From an uncultured Muribaculaceae bacterium (lineage in GTDB: Bacteria > Bacteroidota > Bacteroidia > Bacteroidales > Muribaculaceae), in the NCBI GenBank assembly GCA_910585275.1, contig CAJUCW010000018.1:23088-87087 (forward strand): a DNA stretch of 64,000 bases, written 5' to 3'. The notes under the pieces were generated by a model. It did no database searches. It was not told where the DNA came from and saw only the letters and a program-made list of their open reading frames with translations. Every line of letters begins with the position of its first letter. Position 1 is the first letter of the stretch. The position numbers and the translations under genes were made by a program. Below, one piece after another: positions 9,100 to 18,296 of the stretch.

Positions 9100-10182
9100 G
9101 TGAAGACAACGAAAGATAAGATAATGGTGTGTCTGCTGACTCCCTTGTCGTGGCTATACGGGGCCGTGACGGGGGTGCGGAACTGGCTTTTCGATTCCAA
9201 GATTCTTAAGGAAGAGGAGTTTGATGTCCCGATTATCGGCGTGGGTAACATCACGGTGGGAGGCACGGGCAAAACGCCACATGTTGAATATATCGTGAGC
9301 CATCTCGCCGCCGACTACCGTATCGCCGTGTTGAGCCGGGGATATAAGAGAAAGACGAGCGGTTTTGTGCTTGCCAACTCCAAAAGCACTCCTGACCTTA
9401 TTGGCGACGAGCCGTTTCAGATTTATCAGAAATTCGGGATGAAGGTGCGTGTGGCGGTGTGTGAAAACAGGCGCAAAGGGATAAAGGAACTCTTGCGTCT
9501 TTACCCCGACCTCGACCTTATAGTGCTCGACGATTCTTTCCAGCACCGTTGGGTGAAGCCGAAGGTCTCCATCTTACTGACCGATTACAGCCGTCCGTTC
9601 TATAAGGACAAGCTCCTTCCGTTGGGCCGTTTGCGCGAGAGCCCGACGCAGGTAAACAGGGCTGACATGGTGATAGTGACTAAATGCCCGGACGACCTTC
9701 TCCCTATAAATTTCAGGATAGCATCGAAAGACCTCGACCTGATGACATACCAGAAACTGTTTTTCTCAAGGTATGAGTATGGTACGCTCGAGCCTGTTTT
9801 TCCAGACGATGCCCCTTACAGGGCGAGCCTTGCCCAGCTTGATTCGGGCGACGGTGTGCTTCTGCTTACAGGAATAGCCCATCCGCGTTATTTCGTAAGA
9901 TATTTCCGCAACTATCCTTTCAAGGTCAAGATAGACCATTTTTCCGACCATCATGATTTCACTCGTTCTGACATAGCCTCTATACACGAACGTTTCAAAT
10001 CATTGCCCGGAAGCAGAAAAATAATAGTGACTACGGAAAAAGATGCCGTCCGGCTGATGCATAATCCTTATTTCCCACAATCGTTGAAGCCCTTCACATT
10101 TTTTCTTCCGGTGACTGTGAAGATTATTAACGGCATTGACGAAACCGACCTAATACAGGAATTGAAAAACGCTATCGGTTGA
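9100..10182 (+). CDS. lpxK: Tetraacyldisaccharide 4'-kinase
   Basis: LpxK phosphorylates the 4' position of the lipid A disaccharide precursor at the inner membrane. PLSWLYGAVTGVRNWLFD near the N-terminus is the membrane-associated segment. The Walker A loop is NITVGGTGKTPH (50-61). LSRGYKRKTSGF and LDDSFQHRW follow as in the family. The reading begins at a GTG (9100), and an ATG at 9124 is also possible but would remove eight residues. The 360-residue length is normal. Confidence 0.92.
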   Translation: MKTTKDKIMVCLLTPLSWLYGAVTGVRNWLFDSKILKEEEFDVPIIGVGNITVGGTGKTPHVEYIVSHLAADYRIAVLSRGYKRKTSGFVLANSKSTPDLIGDEPFQIYQKFGMKVRVAVCENRRKGIKELLRLYPDLDLIVLDDSFQHRWVKPKVSILLTDYSRPFYKDKLLPLGRLRESPTQVNRADMVIVTKCPDDLLPINFRIASKDLDLMTYQKLFFSRYEYGTLEPVFPDDAPYRASLAQLDSGDGVLLLTGIAHPRYFVRYFRNYPFKVKIDHFSDHHDFTRSDIASIHERFKSLPGSRKIIVTTEKDAVRLMHNPYFPQSLKPFTFFLPVTVKIINGIDETDLIQELKNAIG

Positions 10183-10265
10183 CAGCGGCTTTTATTACGT
10201 ACGCCAAGAAAATACAACAAATGCACCCTTTCGGATGTTATCATATTAGCCCAAAATTAAATAGA

Positions 10266-11090
10266 ATGGAAAAGACAATGTTGGAAACAATCCGCGAAAC
10301 GGCGGCTTTCATACTCAAGGAAATCGGCACCGCCCCCGACACCGCAGTAATACTGGGAACGGGACTCGGCGACCTGGTGAATCATATAGAGATAACGAAA
10401 GAACTGGCATATAAGGATATCCCGAACTTTCCGGTCTCGACTGTAGAGGGACACAGCGGAAAGCTTATTTTCGGTAATCTCGGAGGTAAGTATATAATGG
10501 CGATGCAGGGCCGTTTCCATTATTACGAAGGCTACGACATGAAACAGGTGACATTCCCTGTGAGAGTCATGAAGGAGCTTGGTGTAGGCACTCTTTTCGT
10601 GAGCAATGCGGCAGGCGGAATGAACAAGGAGTTCCGTGTTGGCGACGTGATGGTTATTACCGACCATATCAATCTTTTCCCGGAGAACCCACTTCGTGGG
10701 AAGAATTACGAAGAGCTCGGGCCTCGTTTCCCGGCTATGACGGAAGCCTACAGCAGCGGCCTGATAAATATGGCAGACGATATAGCAAGAGAGGAAGGAA
10801 TAAGGCTTATGCATGGTGTTTATGTCGGCACGCCCGGCCCCACTTTCGAAACCCCGGCCGAATATGAATATTTCCGCATCATCGGCGGCGACGCCGTGGG
10901 GATGTCAACCGTTCCGGAAGTGATTGTAGCCAATCATGCGGGGATGACGGTCTTCGGAGTTTCCGTCATCACTGACCTCGGCGGAAAGGACGTGAAGGAA
11001 GTGCCGACCCACGAGGAGGTGCAGAAGGCAGCCGTCAAGGCGCAGCCCGTGATGACGAAAATTATCAAGGAGATGCTTTCGCGCATTTAA
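10266..11090 (+). CDS. Purine-nucleoside phosphorylase, trimeric type
   Basis: The enzyme cleaves inosine and guanosine with phosphate for purine salvage. From the ATG at 10266 the protein has 274 residues. ILGTGLGDL (29-37), GHSG (62-65), GRFHYYEGY (82-90) and NAAGG (114-118) form the phosphate and nucleoside sites of the low-molecular-mass trimeric class. GTPGPTFETPAE and MSTVPE complete it. An upstream in-frame TTG at 10179 would add 29 unlike residues and overlap lpxK, so I do not use it. Confidence 0.92.
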   Translation: MEKTMLETIRETAAFILKEIGTAPDTAVILGTGLGDLVNHIEITKELAYKDIPNFPVSTVEGHSGKLIFGNLGGKYIMAMQGRFHYYEGYDMKQVTFPVRVMKELGVGTLFVSNAAGGMNKEFRVGDVMVITDHINLFPENPLRGKNYEELGPRFPAMTEAYSSGLINMADDIAREEGIRLMHGVYVGTPGPTFETPAEYEYFRIIGGDAVGMSTVPEVIVANHAGMTVFGVSVITDLGGKDVKEVPTHEEVQKAAVKAQPVMTKIIKEMLSRI

Positions 11091-11172
11091 ATGCCGATAT
11101 ATATATAATGAAAATTGTTCGCCGGACGCTGACCGCAATGGGAGGGGTCCGGCGCTTGAATAAGGAATTTAT

Positions 11173-12261
11173 ATGGACTATAATCAGACTGAAATATCGA
11201 GCCTCGGGGAATTCGGACTTATCGAACATCTCACCAAAGAATTCCCGATTGTTAACAGCCAGACCAAGAAAGGGGTGGGCGACGACGCCGCCATCCTGAA
11301 TTTCGGTGACAAGGATGTGCTCGTAACCACCGACCTTTTGCTGGAAGGTATCCATTTCGACCTTCGTTACGTGCCGCTCAAGCATCTCGGCTACAAGGCT
11401 GCGATTGTGAATTTCAGTGATATTTATGCCATGAACGGCACACCGCGCCAGATTACAGTGAGCCTTGGTGTGTCGAACCGTTTTACGGTGGAGCATCTCG
11501 AAGCCCTTTATTCCGGCATACGCCTGGCGTGCGAAATTTATGGCGTGGATATGGTGGGAGGCGACACGAGCGCCTCTGTGACCGGGCTTGTAATAAGCAT
11601 AACATGTCTGGGCGAGGCAAAGGCTGAGGATGTGGTGACTCGCTCGGGGGCAAAGCCAACCGACATTATCTGCGTGAGCGGCGACCTGGGAGCGGCCTTC
11701 ATGGGCCTTCAGCTTCTCGAGCGCGAAAACGCGGTTGCCGCCGGCCAAAAGGATTTCCAACCTGATTTCGCCGGGAAAGAATACATTCTTGAGCGCCAAC
11801 TTAAGCCCGAAGCGAGAAAAGATATTGTGGAAGCCCTGCGCAAGGAGGGAATCAAGCCAACGTCGATGATCGACGTGAGCGACGGGCTTTCGTCGGAGCT
11901 GCTTCACATCTGCAAGGATTCGAGCACGGGATGCCGTGTTTATGAAGACAAAATACCAATTGACTACCAGACAGCGTTGATGGCAGAGGAATTCAACATG
12001 AATCTTGTAACCGCCGCCATGAACGGTGGCGAGGATTACGAGCTGTTGTTTACTGTGCCTATCACCGATCATGAAAAGATAGAGAAGATGAAGGGCGTGA
12101 ACATGATCGGATATATCACCAAACCAGAACTCGGATGCGCCATGGTGAGCCGCGACGGAGCAGAAATCCCCATCAAAGCCCAGGGATGGAACGCCTTTCT
12201 TTCCGAGAAAGGTGAAGGAAGCGAAGATGCAAGCCTTTCAGAAGCCGCTTTGGGGAAGTGA
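11173..12261 (+). CDS. thiL: Thiamine-monophosphate kinase
   Basis: ThiL makes thiamine pyrophosphate from thiamine monophosphate and ATP in the cytoplasm. The 362-residue protein has the PurM-like fold signature GVGDDAAI (34-41), TDLLLEGIHFD (55-65), the metal-binding GGDTSAS, and IDVSDGLSSEL and GGEDYELLFT in the second half. The ATG at 11173 gives the usual N-terminus (SSLGEFGLIEHL). It lies 82 bases after the phosphorylase. The last ~20 residues are acidic and unconserved. Confidence 0.93.
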   Translation: MDYNQTEISSLGEFGLIEHLTKEFPIVNSQTKKGVGDDAAILNFGDKDVLVTTDLLLEGIHFDLRYVPLKHLGYKAAIVNFSDIYAMNGTPRQITVSLGVSNRFTVEHLEALYSGIRLACEIYGVDMVGGDTSASVTGLVISITCLGEAKAEDVVTRSGAKPTDIICVSGDLGAAFMGLQLLERENAVAAGQKDFQPDFAGKEYILERQLKPEARKDIVEALRKEGIKPTSMIDVSDGLSSELLHICKDSSTGCRVYEDKIPIDYQTALMAEEFNMNLVTAAMNGGEDYELLFTVPITDHEKIEKMKGVNMIGYITKPELGCAMVSRDGAEIPIKAQGWNAFLSEKGEGSEDASLSEAALGK

Positions 12262-12340
12262 AAATGGCGTATTTAATAAGGTTTAAGCACGTTGAAGATT
12301 ATTTAACAGTGTAGATGGAAATTTTTAAGTTAATAAATAC

Positions 12341-12348
12341 TATTTTTG
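12341..12348 (+). promoter_or_regulatory. -7 element of the Bat operon promoter
   Basis: TATTTTTG fits TAnnTTTG and lies 51 bases before the moxR-like ATG, in the only sizeable AT-rich gap ahead of the operon. The -33 element is poorly matched. It is likely the start of a transcript running through batE, since later gaps are short or absent. Confidence 0.5.
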
Positions 12349-12398
12349 CATTTGAAAAATTCCATTATAGAAATAATAATAAGTGAAAATATATAAGT

Positions 12399-13394
12399 AT
12401 GAACGAAACAGTGAATATCAGAGAGTTGAATGATCTGATTGCTTCTAAGAGCAGTTTTGTAAGCATGATTCGCAGTGGCATGGACCGTCGCATCGTCGGA
12501 CAGAAGCATCTTGTCGATTCGTTGCTCATAGCGCTTCTCTGCAATGGCCATGTCTTGCTGGAAGGCGTGCCGGGGTTGGCGAAAACTCTTGCAATCAAGA
12601 CTCTCGCAGGTCTTGTGGATGCAAAATACAACAGGATCCAGTTCACTCCCGACCTTCTTCCTGCCGACGTGATAGGCACCCTCATATATAGTATTAAGAA
12701 TGAGAGCTTCGAAGTGAAGAAAGGTCCTATTTTCGCAAATTTCGTACTTGCCGACGAAATCAACCGCGCCCCTGCCAAAGTGCAGAGTGCGCTTCTTGAA
12801 GCCATGCAGGAGCGCCAGGTGACAATCGGGGAGGAAACATTCCCTCTCGACAAGCCTTTCCTTGTGATGGCCACCCAGAACCCGATAGAACAGGAAGGCA
12901 CTTATCCGCTTCCTGAAGCCCAGACGGACCGTTTTCTCCTAAAGGTGGTAATAGGTTATCCCAACAAGGAAGAGGAGAAGGCCATTATCCGTCAGAACAT
13001 ACATGGGGTGTTGGATCCGATTGTGCCGGTAGTGAAGCCGGCGGAGATTCTCGAAGTCCAGAAAATCGTTGAAAAAATTTATATCGACGAGAAAATCGAG
13101 AATTATATAGTGGATATCGTATTTGCCACCCGTGAACCCTCCAAGTTCGGCCTTTCCGACCTTCAGGGCATCATCTCCTACGGAGCGTCGCCCCGTGCGT
13201 CGATAAGCCTTGCACTCGCTTCAAGGGCGTATGCATTCCTTCAGGGTAGGGGATACGTTATTCCGGAAGACGTGCGTGCCGTCTGCCATGACGTGATACG
13301 CCACAGAATCGGTCTTTCATATGAGGCGGAGGCCAACAATATCGGTGCCGACGAGGTAATCACCGCCATACTCGACAAGGTGGTGGTGCCTTGA
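12399..13394 (+). CDS. MoxR-family AAA+ ATPase
   Basis: This 331-residue AAA+ ATPase is a chaperone-like partner for von Willebrand A proteins. Walker A is GVPGLAKT (56-63), Walker B is VLADEINRAP, and sensor 1 lies in MATQNPIEQEGTYPLPEAQ. The C-terminal lid domain ends with LDKVVVP. It opens the Bat operon, directly upstream of DUF58 and the BatA/BatB proteins, which carry the VWA domains that MoxR proteins are thought to remodel or load with metal. Confidence 0.93.
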   Translation: MNETVNIRELNDLIASKSSFVSMIRSGMDRRIVGQKHLVDSLLIALLCNGHVLLEGVPGLAKTLAIKTLAGLVDAKYNRIQFTPDLLPADVIGTLIYSIKNESFEVKKGPIFANFVLADEINRAPAKVQSALLEAMQERQVTIGEETFPLDKPFLVMATQNPIEQEGTYPLPEAQTDRFLLKVVIGYPNKEEEKAIIRQNIHGVLDPIVPVVKPAEILEVQKIVEKIYIDEKIENYIVDIVFATREPSKFGLSDLQGIISYGASPRASISLALASRAYAFLQGRGYVIPEDVRAVCHDVIRHRIGLSYEAEANNIGADEVITAILDKVVVP

Positions 13395-13409
13395 TTATTG
13401 ATTTAAATT

Positions 13410-14288
13410 ATGGATGCTAAAGAACTGCTTCAGAAAGTAAGGAAAATCGAGATAAAGACCCGCGGGCTAAGCCAGAATATTTTTGCTGGCGAATATCACA
13501 CTGCCTTCAAGGGACGAGGCGTAATCTTTTCCGAGGTTAGGGAATACCAGCCCGGCGATGACATACGCGATATCGACTGGAACGTCACGGCAAGGCAGAA
13601 CAAACCTTTCGTGAAGGTTTATGAGGAGGAGCGGGAGCTGACCATGATGCTTCTCATTGACGTGAGCGGAAGCAGCGACTTCGGAGCCGTCGGCGATGAG
13701 AAAAAAGAGATTATAGCGGAAATAGCCGCCACCCTTGCCTTCTCCTCGATTCAGAACAATGATAAGGTCGGAGTGATATTCTTTAGCGACAGAATCGAGA
13801 AATTCATTCCCCCGAAAAAAGGGAAGAAACATATCCTTCTGATTATCCGTGAGATTATCGACATGAAGCCACAGAGCAGGGGCACGGATATCGACGTGGC
13901 GTTGAAATTTATGACTAATGCCTTGAAGAAAAGATGCACGGCGTTCATGCTCAGCGATTTTATTGACGACCATGATTATTTCTCAAGTATGTCGATAGCC
14001 AACAGGAAGCACGACCTTGCCGCCATCCAGGTCTATGACAAGCGTGATGCAAGGCTCCCGGACGTGGGTCTTGTGAGGGTGAGGGACATGGAGACCGGAG
14101 CCGACCGTTGGATCGACACCTCGTCGGCGCGTGTGCGCAAGGCTTTCGACAAGGCGTGGTATGAACGCCAGCAAAAATTGTCGTCGGTTACCGGCCGTTG
14201 CGGCGTTGACCTTGCTTCCATATCGACCGACGAGGATTATGTGAAAGCTCTTCTCGCCCTTTTCAGAAACCGAAGTTCGGTGAGGTAG
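13410..14288 (+). CDS. DUF58 domain protein with VWA-like fold
   Basis: This 292-residue soluble protein contains the DUF58 core GDDIRDIDWNVTAR (about 48-61) followed by LLIDVSGSSDF, a MIDAS-like DxSxS motif typical of VWA domains. It has no signal peptide or membrane segment, so it likely acts in the cytoplasm with the MoxR ATPase, whose stop is 15 bases upstream. A biochemical function is not known for the family. It may assemble or activate an envelope complex with the BatA/BatB proteins. Confidence 0.88.
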   Translation: MDAKELLQKVRKIEIKTRGLSQNIFAGEYHTAFKGRGVIFSEVREYQPGDDIRDIDWNVTARQNKPFVKVYEEERELTMMLLIDVSGSSDFGAVGDEKKEIIAEIAATLAFSSIQNNDKVGVIFFSDRIEKFIPPKKGKKHILLIIREIIDMKPQSRGTDIDVALKFMTNALKKRCTAFMLSDFIDDHDYFSSMSIANRKHDLAAIQVYDKRDARLPDVGLVRVRDMETGADRWIDTSSARVRKAFDKAWYERQQKLSSVTGRCGVDLASISTDEDYVKALLALFRNRSSVR

Positions 14289-14292
14289 TTTA

Positions 14293-14351
14293 AATGCATA
14301 ATCCATAATGCATAATGCATAATGCATGATTAATAATGATGTGGCATGCAT
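14293..14351. repeat. Short ATAATGCAT-type tandem repeat
   Basis: The gap after the DUF58 gene has several near-copies of TGCATAATCCATAATGCATA, with TGCATAATGC recurring up to about 14355. Such palindromic AT-rich repeats are common between Bacteroidales genes. The rest of the gap to 14422 shows nothing I can assign. Confidence 0.6.
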
Positions 14352-14422
14352 AATGCAGAGTTTACGATTGGTTGTCGTTGAAATCCAGTAGATGGCATAT
14401 CGTCTATATTATTCATTAAAAG

Positions 14423-15451
14423 ATGAGTCGAAGATTTAAGACCATATTAATTGCGTTGACTTTCCTTTGCACGTTGAACTTCGCGTCGGCAAAGGTGACT
14501 GTAACCGCCAAGCTCGATTCCGTGAACCTCCTCATGGGCAATATGACCACGCTTGGTCTTGAGGTGGTGCAGGACAAAGGTAAGCCCGGCGGCTTCCCTA
14601 TGTTCAGGAACGTAGATCCCTCTCTGGGATATGTAGGTGTGTGTGGAGACAGTATCGAGCTTCGCACCTCGTTCAAAGCCGATACTGTGGAGCTCGGTTC
14701 CGGCAGAATACAGATTAACTATAAGGTTCCTCTCCAGGCGTTTGATTCCGGCACTTATCGTTTGCCGGAGTTCGTCTATGTCTCCGAGAGCGATACGGCC
14801 CGTTCGAATGCCTTGACCCTTCAGGTGGTGCCCGTGAAGGTTACCGCCGACGACCCTATTGCGGGTTTCGCACCTGTGGCTGAACCGGAAGGGAAAAAAT
14901 TCTTTGACTTTGTGCCTGACTGGCTGGCCGATTTCTGGTGGATAATAATTATCGCTGTGGTCGCTATCGCCGCTTTCATCTGGGCCATGAGAAGATACAA
15001 GAAAGAGGGTACGGTGCTCAAGAAGAAACCCGAACCGACTCCCTACGAGACTGCAATGAAGAACCTTCGCGAGCTTAAGGCGCGCAATTTGTGGGAGCAG
15101 GGGATGGAGAAGGAATATTTCACTCGCCTGACCGATATCCTCAGAATCTATCTCGACAAGAGGTTTGGCATCAACGCCATGGAAATGACCACGCGGGAGA
15201 TTATGGACAGACTCTATGAAAGCGACGTTAAAGACAAGCGCGATTATGTGCGCCAGATTCTTTCGGTGGCTGATTTCGTGAAGTTTGCAAAGGTCCGTCC
15301 CCTTCCTGCCGACAATATCGCTGCTTATGAGAATGCCGTGAAATTTGTGGAGGAAACCAAACCGGAACCGATAGCCGACGATTCCGATAAAGAGAAGGAC
15401 GTCGATGTTGCCGCCGGCGGCAAGAAGACTGCGAAAGGAGGTGGTAAATGA
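14423..15451 (+). CDS. Bat operon membrane protein, DUF4381-like
   Basis: This 342-residue protein has a signal peptide (1-23), a beta-rich periplasmic domain to about residue 160, one transmembrane helix (about 172-190, DFWWIIIIAVVAIAAFIWAM) and a cytoplasmic region with PTPYETAMKNLRELKARNLW and YFTRLTDILRIYLDKRFGI. The last two motifs recall DUF4381 proteins found with MoxR/DUF58. It probably ties the cytoplasmic ATPase and DUF58 proteins to the envelope. Its TGA overlaps the batA ATG (ATGATG), so translation is coupled. Confidence 0.75.
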   Translation: MSRRFKTILIALTFLCTLNFASAKVTVTAKLDSVNLLMGNMTTLGLEVVQDKGKPGGFPMFRNVDPSLGYVGVCGDSIELRTSFKADTVELGSGRIQINYKVPLQAFDSGTYRLPEFVYVSESDTARSNALTLQVVPVKVTADDPIAGFAPVAEPEGKKFFDFVPDWLADFWWIIIIAVVAIAAFIWAMRRYKKEGTVLKKKPEPTPYETAMKNLRELKARNLWEQGMEKEYFTRLTDILRIYLDKRFGINAMEMTTREIMDRLYESDVKDKRDYVRQILSVADFVKFAKVRPLPADNIAAYENAVKFVEETKPEPIADDSDKEKDVDVAAGGKKTAKGGGK

Positions 15452-16425
15452 TGCTCAAATATCCCGGCCTTTTATGGCTTTTCCTGATTTATGTTCCGCT
15501 GATTGCATGGTATGTTTGGAAGCATCGCAATTCCAATCCATCGCTGGGCATCTCTTCTGTAAAACCGGTGGTGAAGTTGCCGGTGTCGTGGAAGGTGGTG
15601 GCCATGCATGTGTTTTTCGCCTTGCAGCTTGTGGCGATAGGGTGTATGATAGTGGCTTTATGTCGCCCTCAGACCCACGACCATATGCGCACGTCGAGAA
15701 TCGAGGGAACCGACATTGTGCTTGCCCTTGACATTTCGGGGAGTATGACGGCAAAAGATTTCGAACCTTCGAGATTTGCAGCCGCAAAAGACGTGGCAAC
15801 GAAATTCGTGAATCTCCGCACCAACGACAATATCGGCTTGGTGGTTTTTGCAGGCGAAAGTCTCTCGCTTATGCCTCTTACCAATGACCGTGCTGCTCTG
15901 ATGAACGCCATAAGGCAGGTGGAGATGGGTGAACTCAACGACGGCACCGCCATCGGCGACGGCCTTACGAGTGCCATCAACCGAATCGCTTCGGGCAAGG
16001 CGAAGTCGAAAAGTATCATACTTCTCACCGACGGAACCAACAATGCGGGCGACGTGCCACCTTCGACGGCAGCCCAGATTGCCAAGCAGAAAGGAATAAA
16101 GGTCTATACCATCGGTGTTGGCACCAACGGCTCGATACAGATTACCGACCCTTACGGTTTCTCCACCACCACGATGGAAACTAAAATAGACGAAGCGTCG
16201 CTCAAGCAGATTGCGTCGCTCACCGGCGGCAAGTATTTCAGAGCCACCGACGAGAAGATGCTCCAGGACGTGTTCGAGGAGATTGACAACCTTGAAAAGA
16301 CTGTGCTTGACGTTGACCGCTTCACGCAGACCGACGAAAACTTCATGCCTTGGATTCTCGGGGCATTGTGTGCGTTCGGATTGGCCCTTTTGATGCGTTA
16401 TACGGTTTTGAGGAGAATTCCTTAA
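15448..16425 (+). CDS. batA: BatA, VWA membrane protein
   Basis: This 325-residue protein has N-terminal membrane helices (about 7-24 and 50-72), a periplasm- or cytoplasm-facing VWA domain and a C-terminal helix. The MIDAS motif is DISGS (95-99), followed by LLTDGTNNAGD. Known Bat proteins of Bacteroides fragilis support aerotolerance. The molecular role is unsettled. It starts inside the end of the preceding gene and is 38 bases before batB, a tandem relative. Confidence 0.9.
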   Translation: MMLKYPGLLWLFLIYVPLIAWYVWKHRNSNPSLGISSVKPVVKLPVSWKVVAMHVFFALQLVAIGCMIVALCRPQTHDHMRTSRIEGTDIVLALDISGSMTAKDFEPSRFAAAKDVATKFVNLRTNDNIGLVVFAGESLSLMPLTNDRAALMNAIRQVEMGELNDGTAIGDGLTSAINRIASGKAKSKSIILLTDGTNNAGDVPPSTAAQIAKQKGIKVYTIGVGTNGSIQITDPYGFSTTTMETKIDEASLKQIASLTGGKYFRATDEKMLQDVFEEIDNLEKTVLDVDRFTQTDENFMPWILGALCAFGLALLMRYTVLRRIP

Positions 16426-16463
16426 ATCCGGTTAAGTGAAATAAAGTAAATCAGATATTCGCA

Positions 16464-17513
16464 ATGTTCAGTTTTGCATATCCCAAACTCCTCATGTTGC
16501 TCCTTCTTGTGCCGGCGTTCGTAGCACTTTATGCTTGGGCGCGCTATGCCAGGGCCAAAAACCTGCGCAAATTCGGCAAACCGAAGGTGCTCGCCCCTCT
16601 CATGCCTGAGGAGTCGCCGTATAAACCCCCAATCAAAATTACACTCCAGATGCTTTCCCTCGCCTTGATTGTCATAGCCTTTGCAAGGCCGTGGGGAGGG
16701 GTGAAGGATGAAAAGACAGTAAAAGAAGGGATTGAGGTGGTTATTGCCGTTGACGCCAGCAACTCCATGCTTGCTTCGTCAACATCCGAAGAGAAGGGGA
16801 TTGACCGTATGCGCACCGCCAAACTTATCCTCGAAAAATTGATAAACCGTCTTGACAACGACCGTGTTGGCCTGATAGTGTATGCCGGCGACGCTTATAC
16901 GTTGATTCCTGTTACGAGCGATTATGTTTCGGCAAAGATGTTTTTGAATTCGATTGATCCTTCGCAGATTTCAAACCAGGGAACCGACATGACCGCGGCA
17001 ATCGACATGGCGACGAAATCGTTTAGCGAAGACAAGAAAATCGGCAAGGCAATCATATTGATAACCGACGCCGAAGACCTTGAAGACCGTCAGAGCGTGA
17101 TGGACGCTGCCAAAGCAGCTGCCAAGAACGGCATACAGCTTGATGTGGTGGGACTTGGCACCACCACTCCGGTGCCTATCCCGTTGAAAGGGGGCGGCTA
17201 TCTGATAAATCCGGAGACAGGAGAACCTGTCCGCACGGCACTCAACGAAGACCTTGCCACTGAAATAGCTTCGGCAGGAAAGGGAATATACGTAAATGCT
17301 TCGAACAATGATGCGCTGAATGAACTTGACAAGCAACTCGATACCGTCAAAAAGACGGCACTCGAATCGAGCTTTTCCGCTATACATGACGAGCTTTTCC
17401 CGATTTTCGTTTGGATTGCGCTCGCACTTATCGTGCTCGACATATTCGTGCTCGACCGTAAAATCGGATGGCTCGATAAAATCACTTTTTTCAAAAAGGA
17501 GGAGAAAAGATGA
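16464..17513 (+). CDS. batB: BatB, VWA membrane protein
   Basis: This 349-residue protein repeats the BatA layout: two N-terminal helices, a VWA domain with the MIDAS motif DASNS (97-101) and LITDAEDLED, then a C-terminal helix (FPIFVWIALALIVLDIFVL). It ends in a basic tail. Its TGA overlaps the batC ATG by four bases. BatA and BatB probably form a heteromeric pair in the inner membrane. Confidence 0.9.
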   Translation: MFSFAYPKLLMLLLLVPAFVALYAWARYARAKNLRKFGKPKVLAPLMPEESPYKPPIKITLQMLSLALIVIAFARPWGGVKDEKTVKEGIEVVIAVDASNSMLASSTSEEKGIDRMRTAKLILEKLINRLDNDRVGLIVYAGDAYTLIPVTSDYVSAKMFLNSIDPSQISNQGTDMTAAIDMATKSFSEDKKIGKAIILITDAEDLEDRQSVMDAAKAAAKNGIQLDVVGLGTTTPVPIPLKGGGYLINPETGEPVRTALNEDLATEIASAGKGIYVNASNNDALNELDKQLDTVKKTALESSFSAIHDELFPIFVWIALALIVLDIFVLDRKIGWLDKITFFKKEEKR

Positions 17514-18295
17514 AAAAAACGATTATACTGACTTTTGCATGTCTCTTTTTGCTTATATTCCCTTGGAACGTGGCTTCGGCGCAAACCGAATCAAACCGCA
17601 AGGAACGCAACGCTATCACGGCCGGCAACAAGCTATATAACGAGGGGCGCTACCGGGCCGCCATGAAGAAATATCAGGAGGCTATGAAACTGAACCCTAA
17701 TTCCGCATCGGGAAGATATAACCTCGGACTATCGCAAATACGCCTCGGAACCAACCCTTCCGACACGAGCCAAGCTGCCAAGAACATGCTCAAGGAGGGG
17801 TTGACACAGATGGAGCTCGTCTCGAAAATGGGGAGCGAGCGTCCGCAGCTTGCCGCTCGCGCCAACTATAATTTAGGAAACGTGGCTTTCGACAGCGAAG
17901 ACTATTCCAATGCCCTTAATTTCTACAAGCAGTCGCTTCGCCTTAATCCCGACGACGCGGCAGCAAAGCGAAACTTGCGCATTACCCAGTTGAAGCTGCA
18001 AAACCAGAACCAGGATAAAGACCAGGACAAAAACAAAGACCAGAACAAGGATCAGGACCAGAAACAGGATCAAAACAAAGAGCAGCAACAAAACCAGAAT
18101 CAGAACCAGGACCAGAATCAAAATAAAGACCAGAACAAAGACCAAAAACAGCAGCAACCCGACATCAACCAGCAGACTGCCGACCAGATTCTCAAGGCTA
18201 TGGAGAATAAGGAGAATCAGACCCGTGCGAGAGTCAACACCGGCAACCAGGGCGACAAGAGCACAGGGAGAAACCGTTCAAGAAAAAATTGGTGA
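17510..18295 (+). CDS. batC: BatC, TPR protein with Q/N/D/K-rich tail
   Basis: This 261-residue exported protein has a signal peptide (1-25, ending ASAQ), then TPR units with NKLYNEGRYRAAMKKYQEAM and ANYNLGNVAFDSEDYSNALN, and a low-complexity region (about 163-222) of alternating Gln, Asn, Asp and Lys. TPR proteins of this operon are thought to scaffold the BatA/B complex in the periplasm. The tail is coded by CAG/AAC/GAC/AAA-type codons without a fixed nucleotide period, so it is a protein-level low-complexity segment. It overlaps batB by four bases. Confidence 0.88.
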   Translation: MKKTIILTFACLFLLIFPWNVASAQTESNRKERNAITAGNKLYNEGRYRAAMKKYQEAMKLNPNSASGRYNLGLSQIRLGTNPSDTSQAAKNMLKEGLTQMELVSKMGSERPQLAARANYNLGNVAFDSEDYSNALNFYKQSLRLNPDDAAAKRNLRITQLKLQNQNQDKDQDKNKDQNKDQDQKQDQNKEQQQNQNQNQDQNQNKDQNKDQKQQQPDINQQTADQILKAMENKENQTRARVNTGNQGDKSTGRNRSRKNW

Positions 18296-18296
18296 T

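Noticed and set aside
10179..10265. N-terminal extension of purine nucleoside phosphorylase
   Set aside because: It begins at a TTG overlapping lpxK and adds unlike residues. The ATG at 10266 fits the family.
11065..12072. 335-codon open frame on the minus strand
   Set aside because: It is antisense to thiL and has no domain.
17996..18176. Possible minisatellite or CRISPR-like repeat
   Set aside because: The repetition is at protein level (Q/N/D/K codons) with no fixed nucleotide period or spacers.
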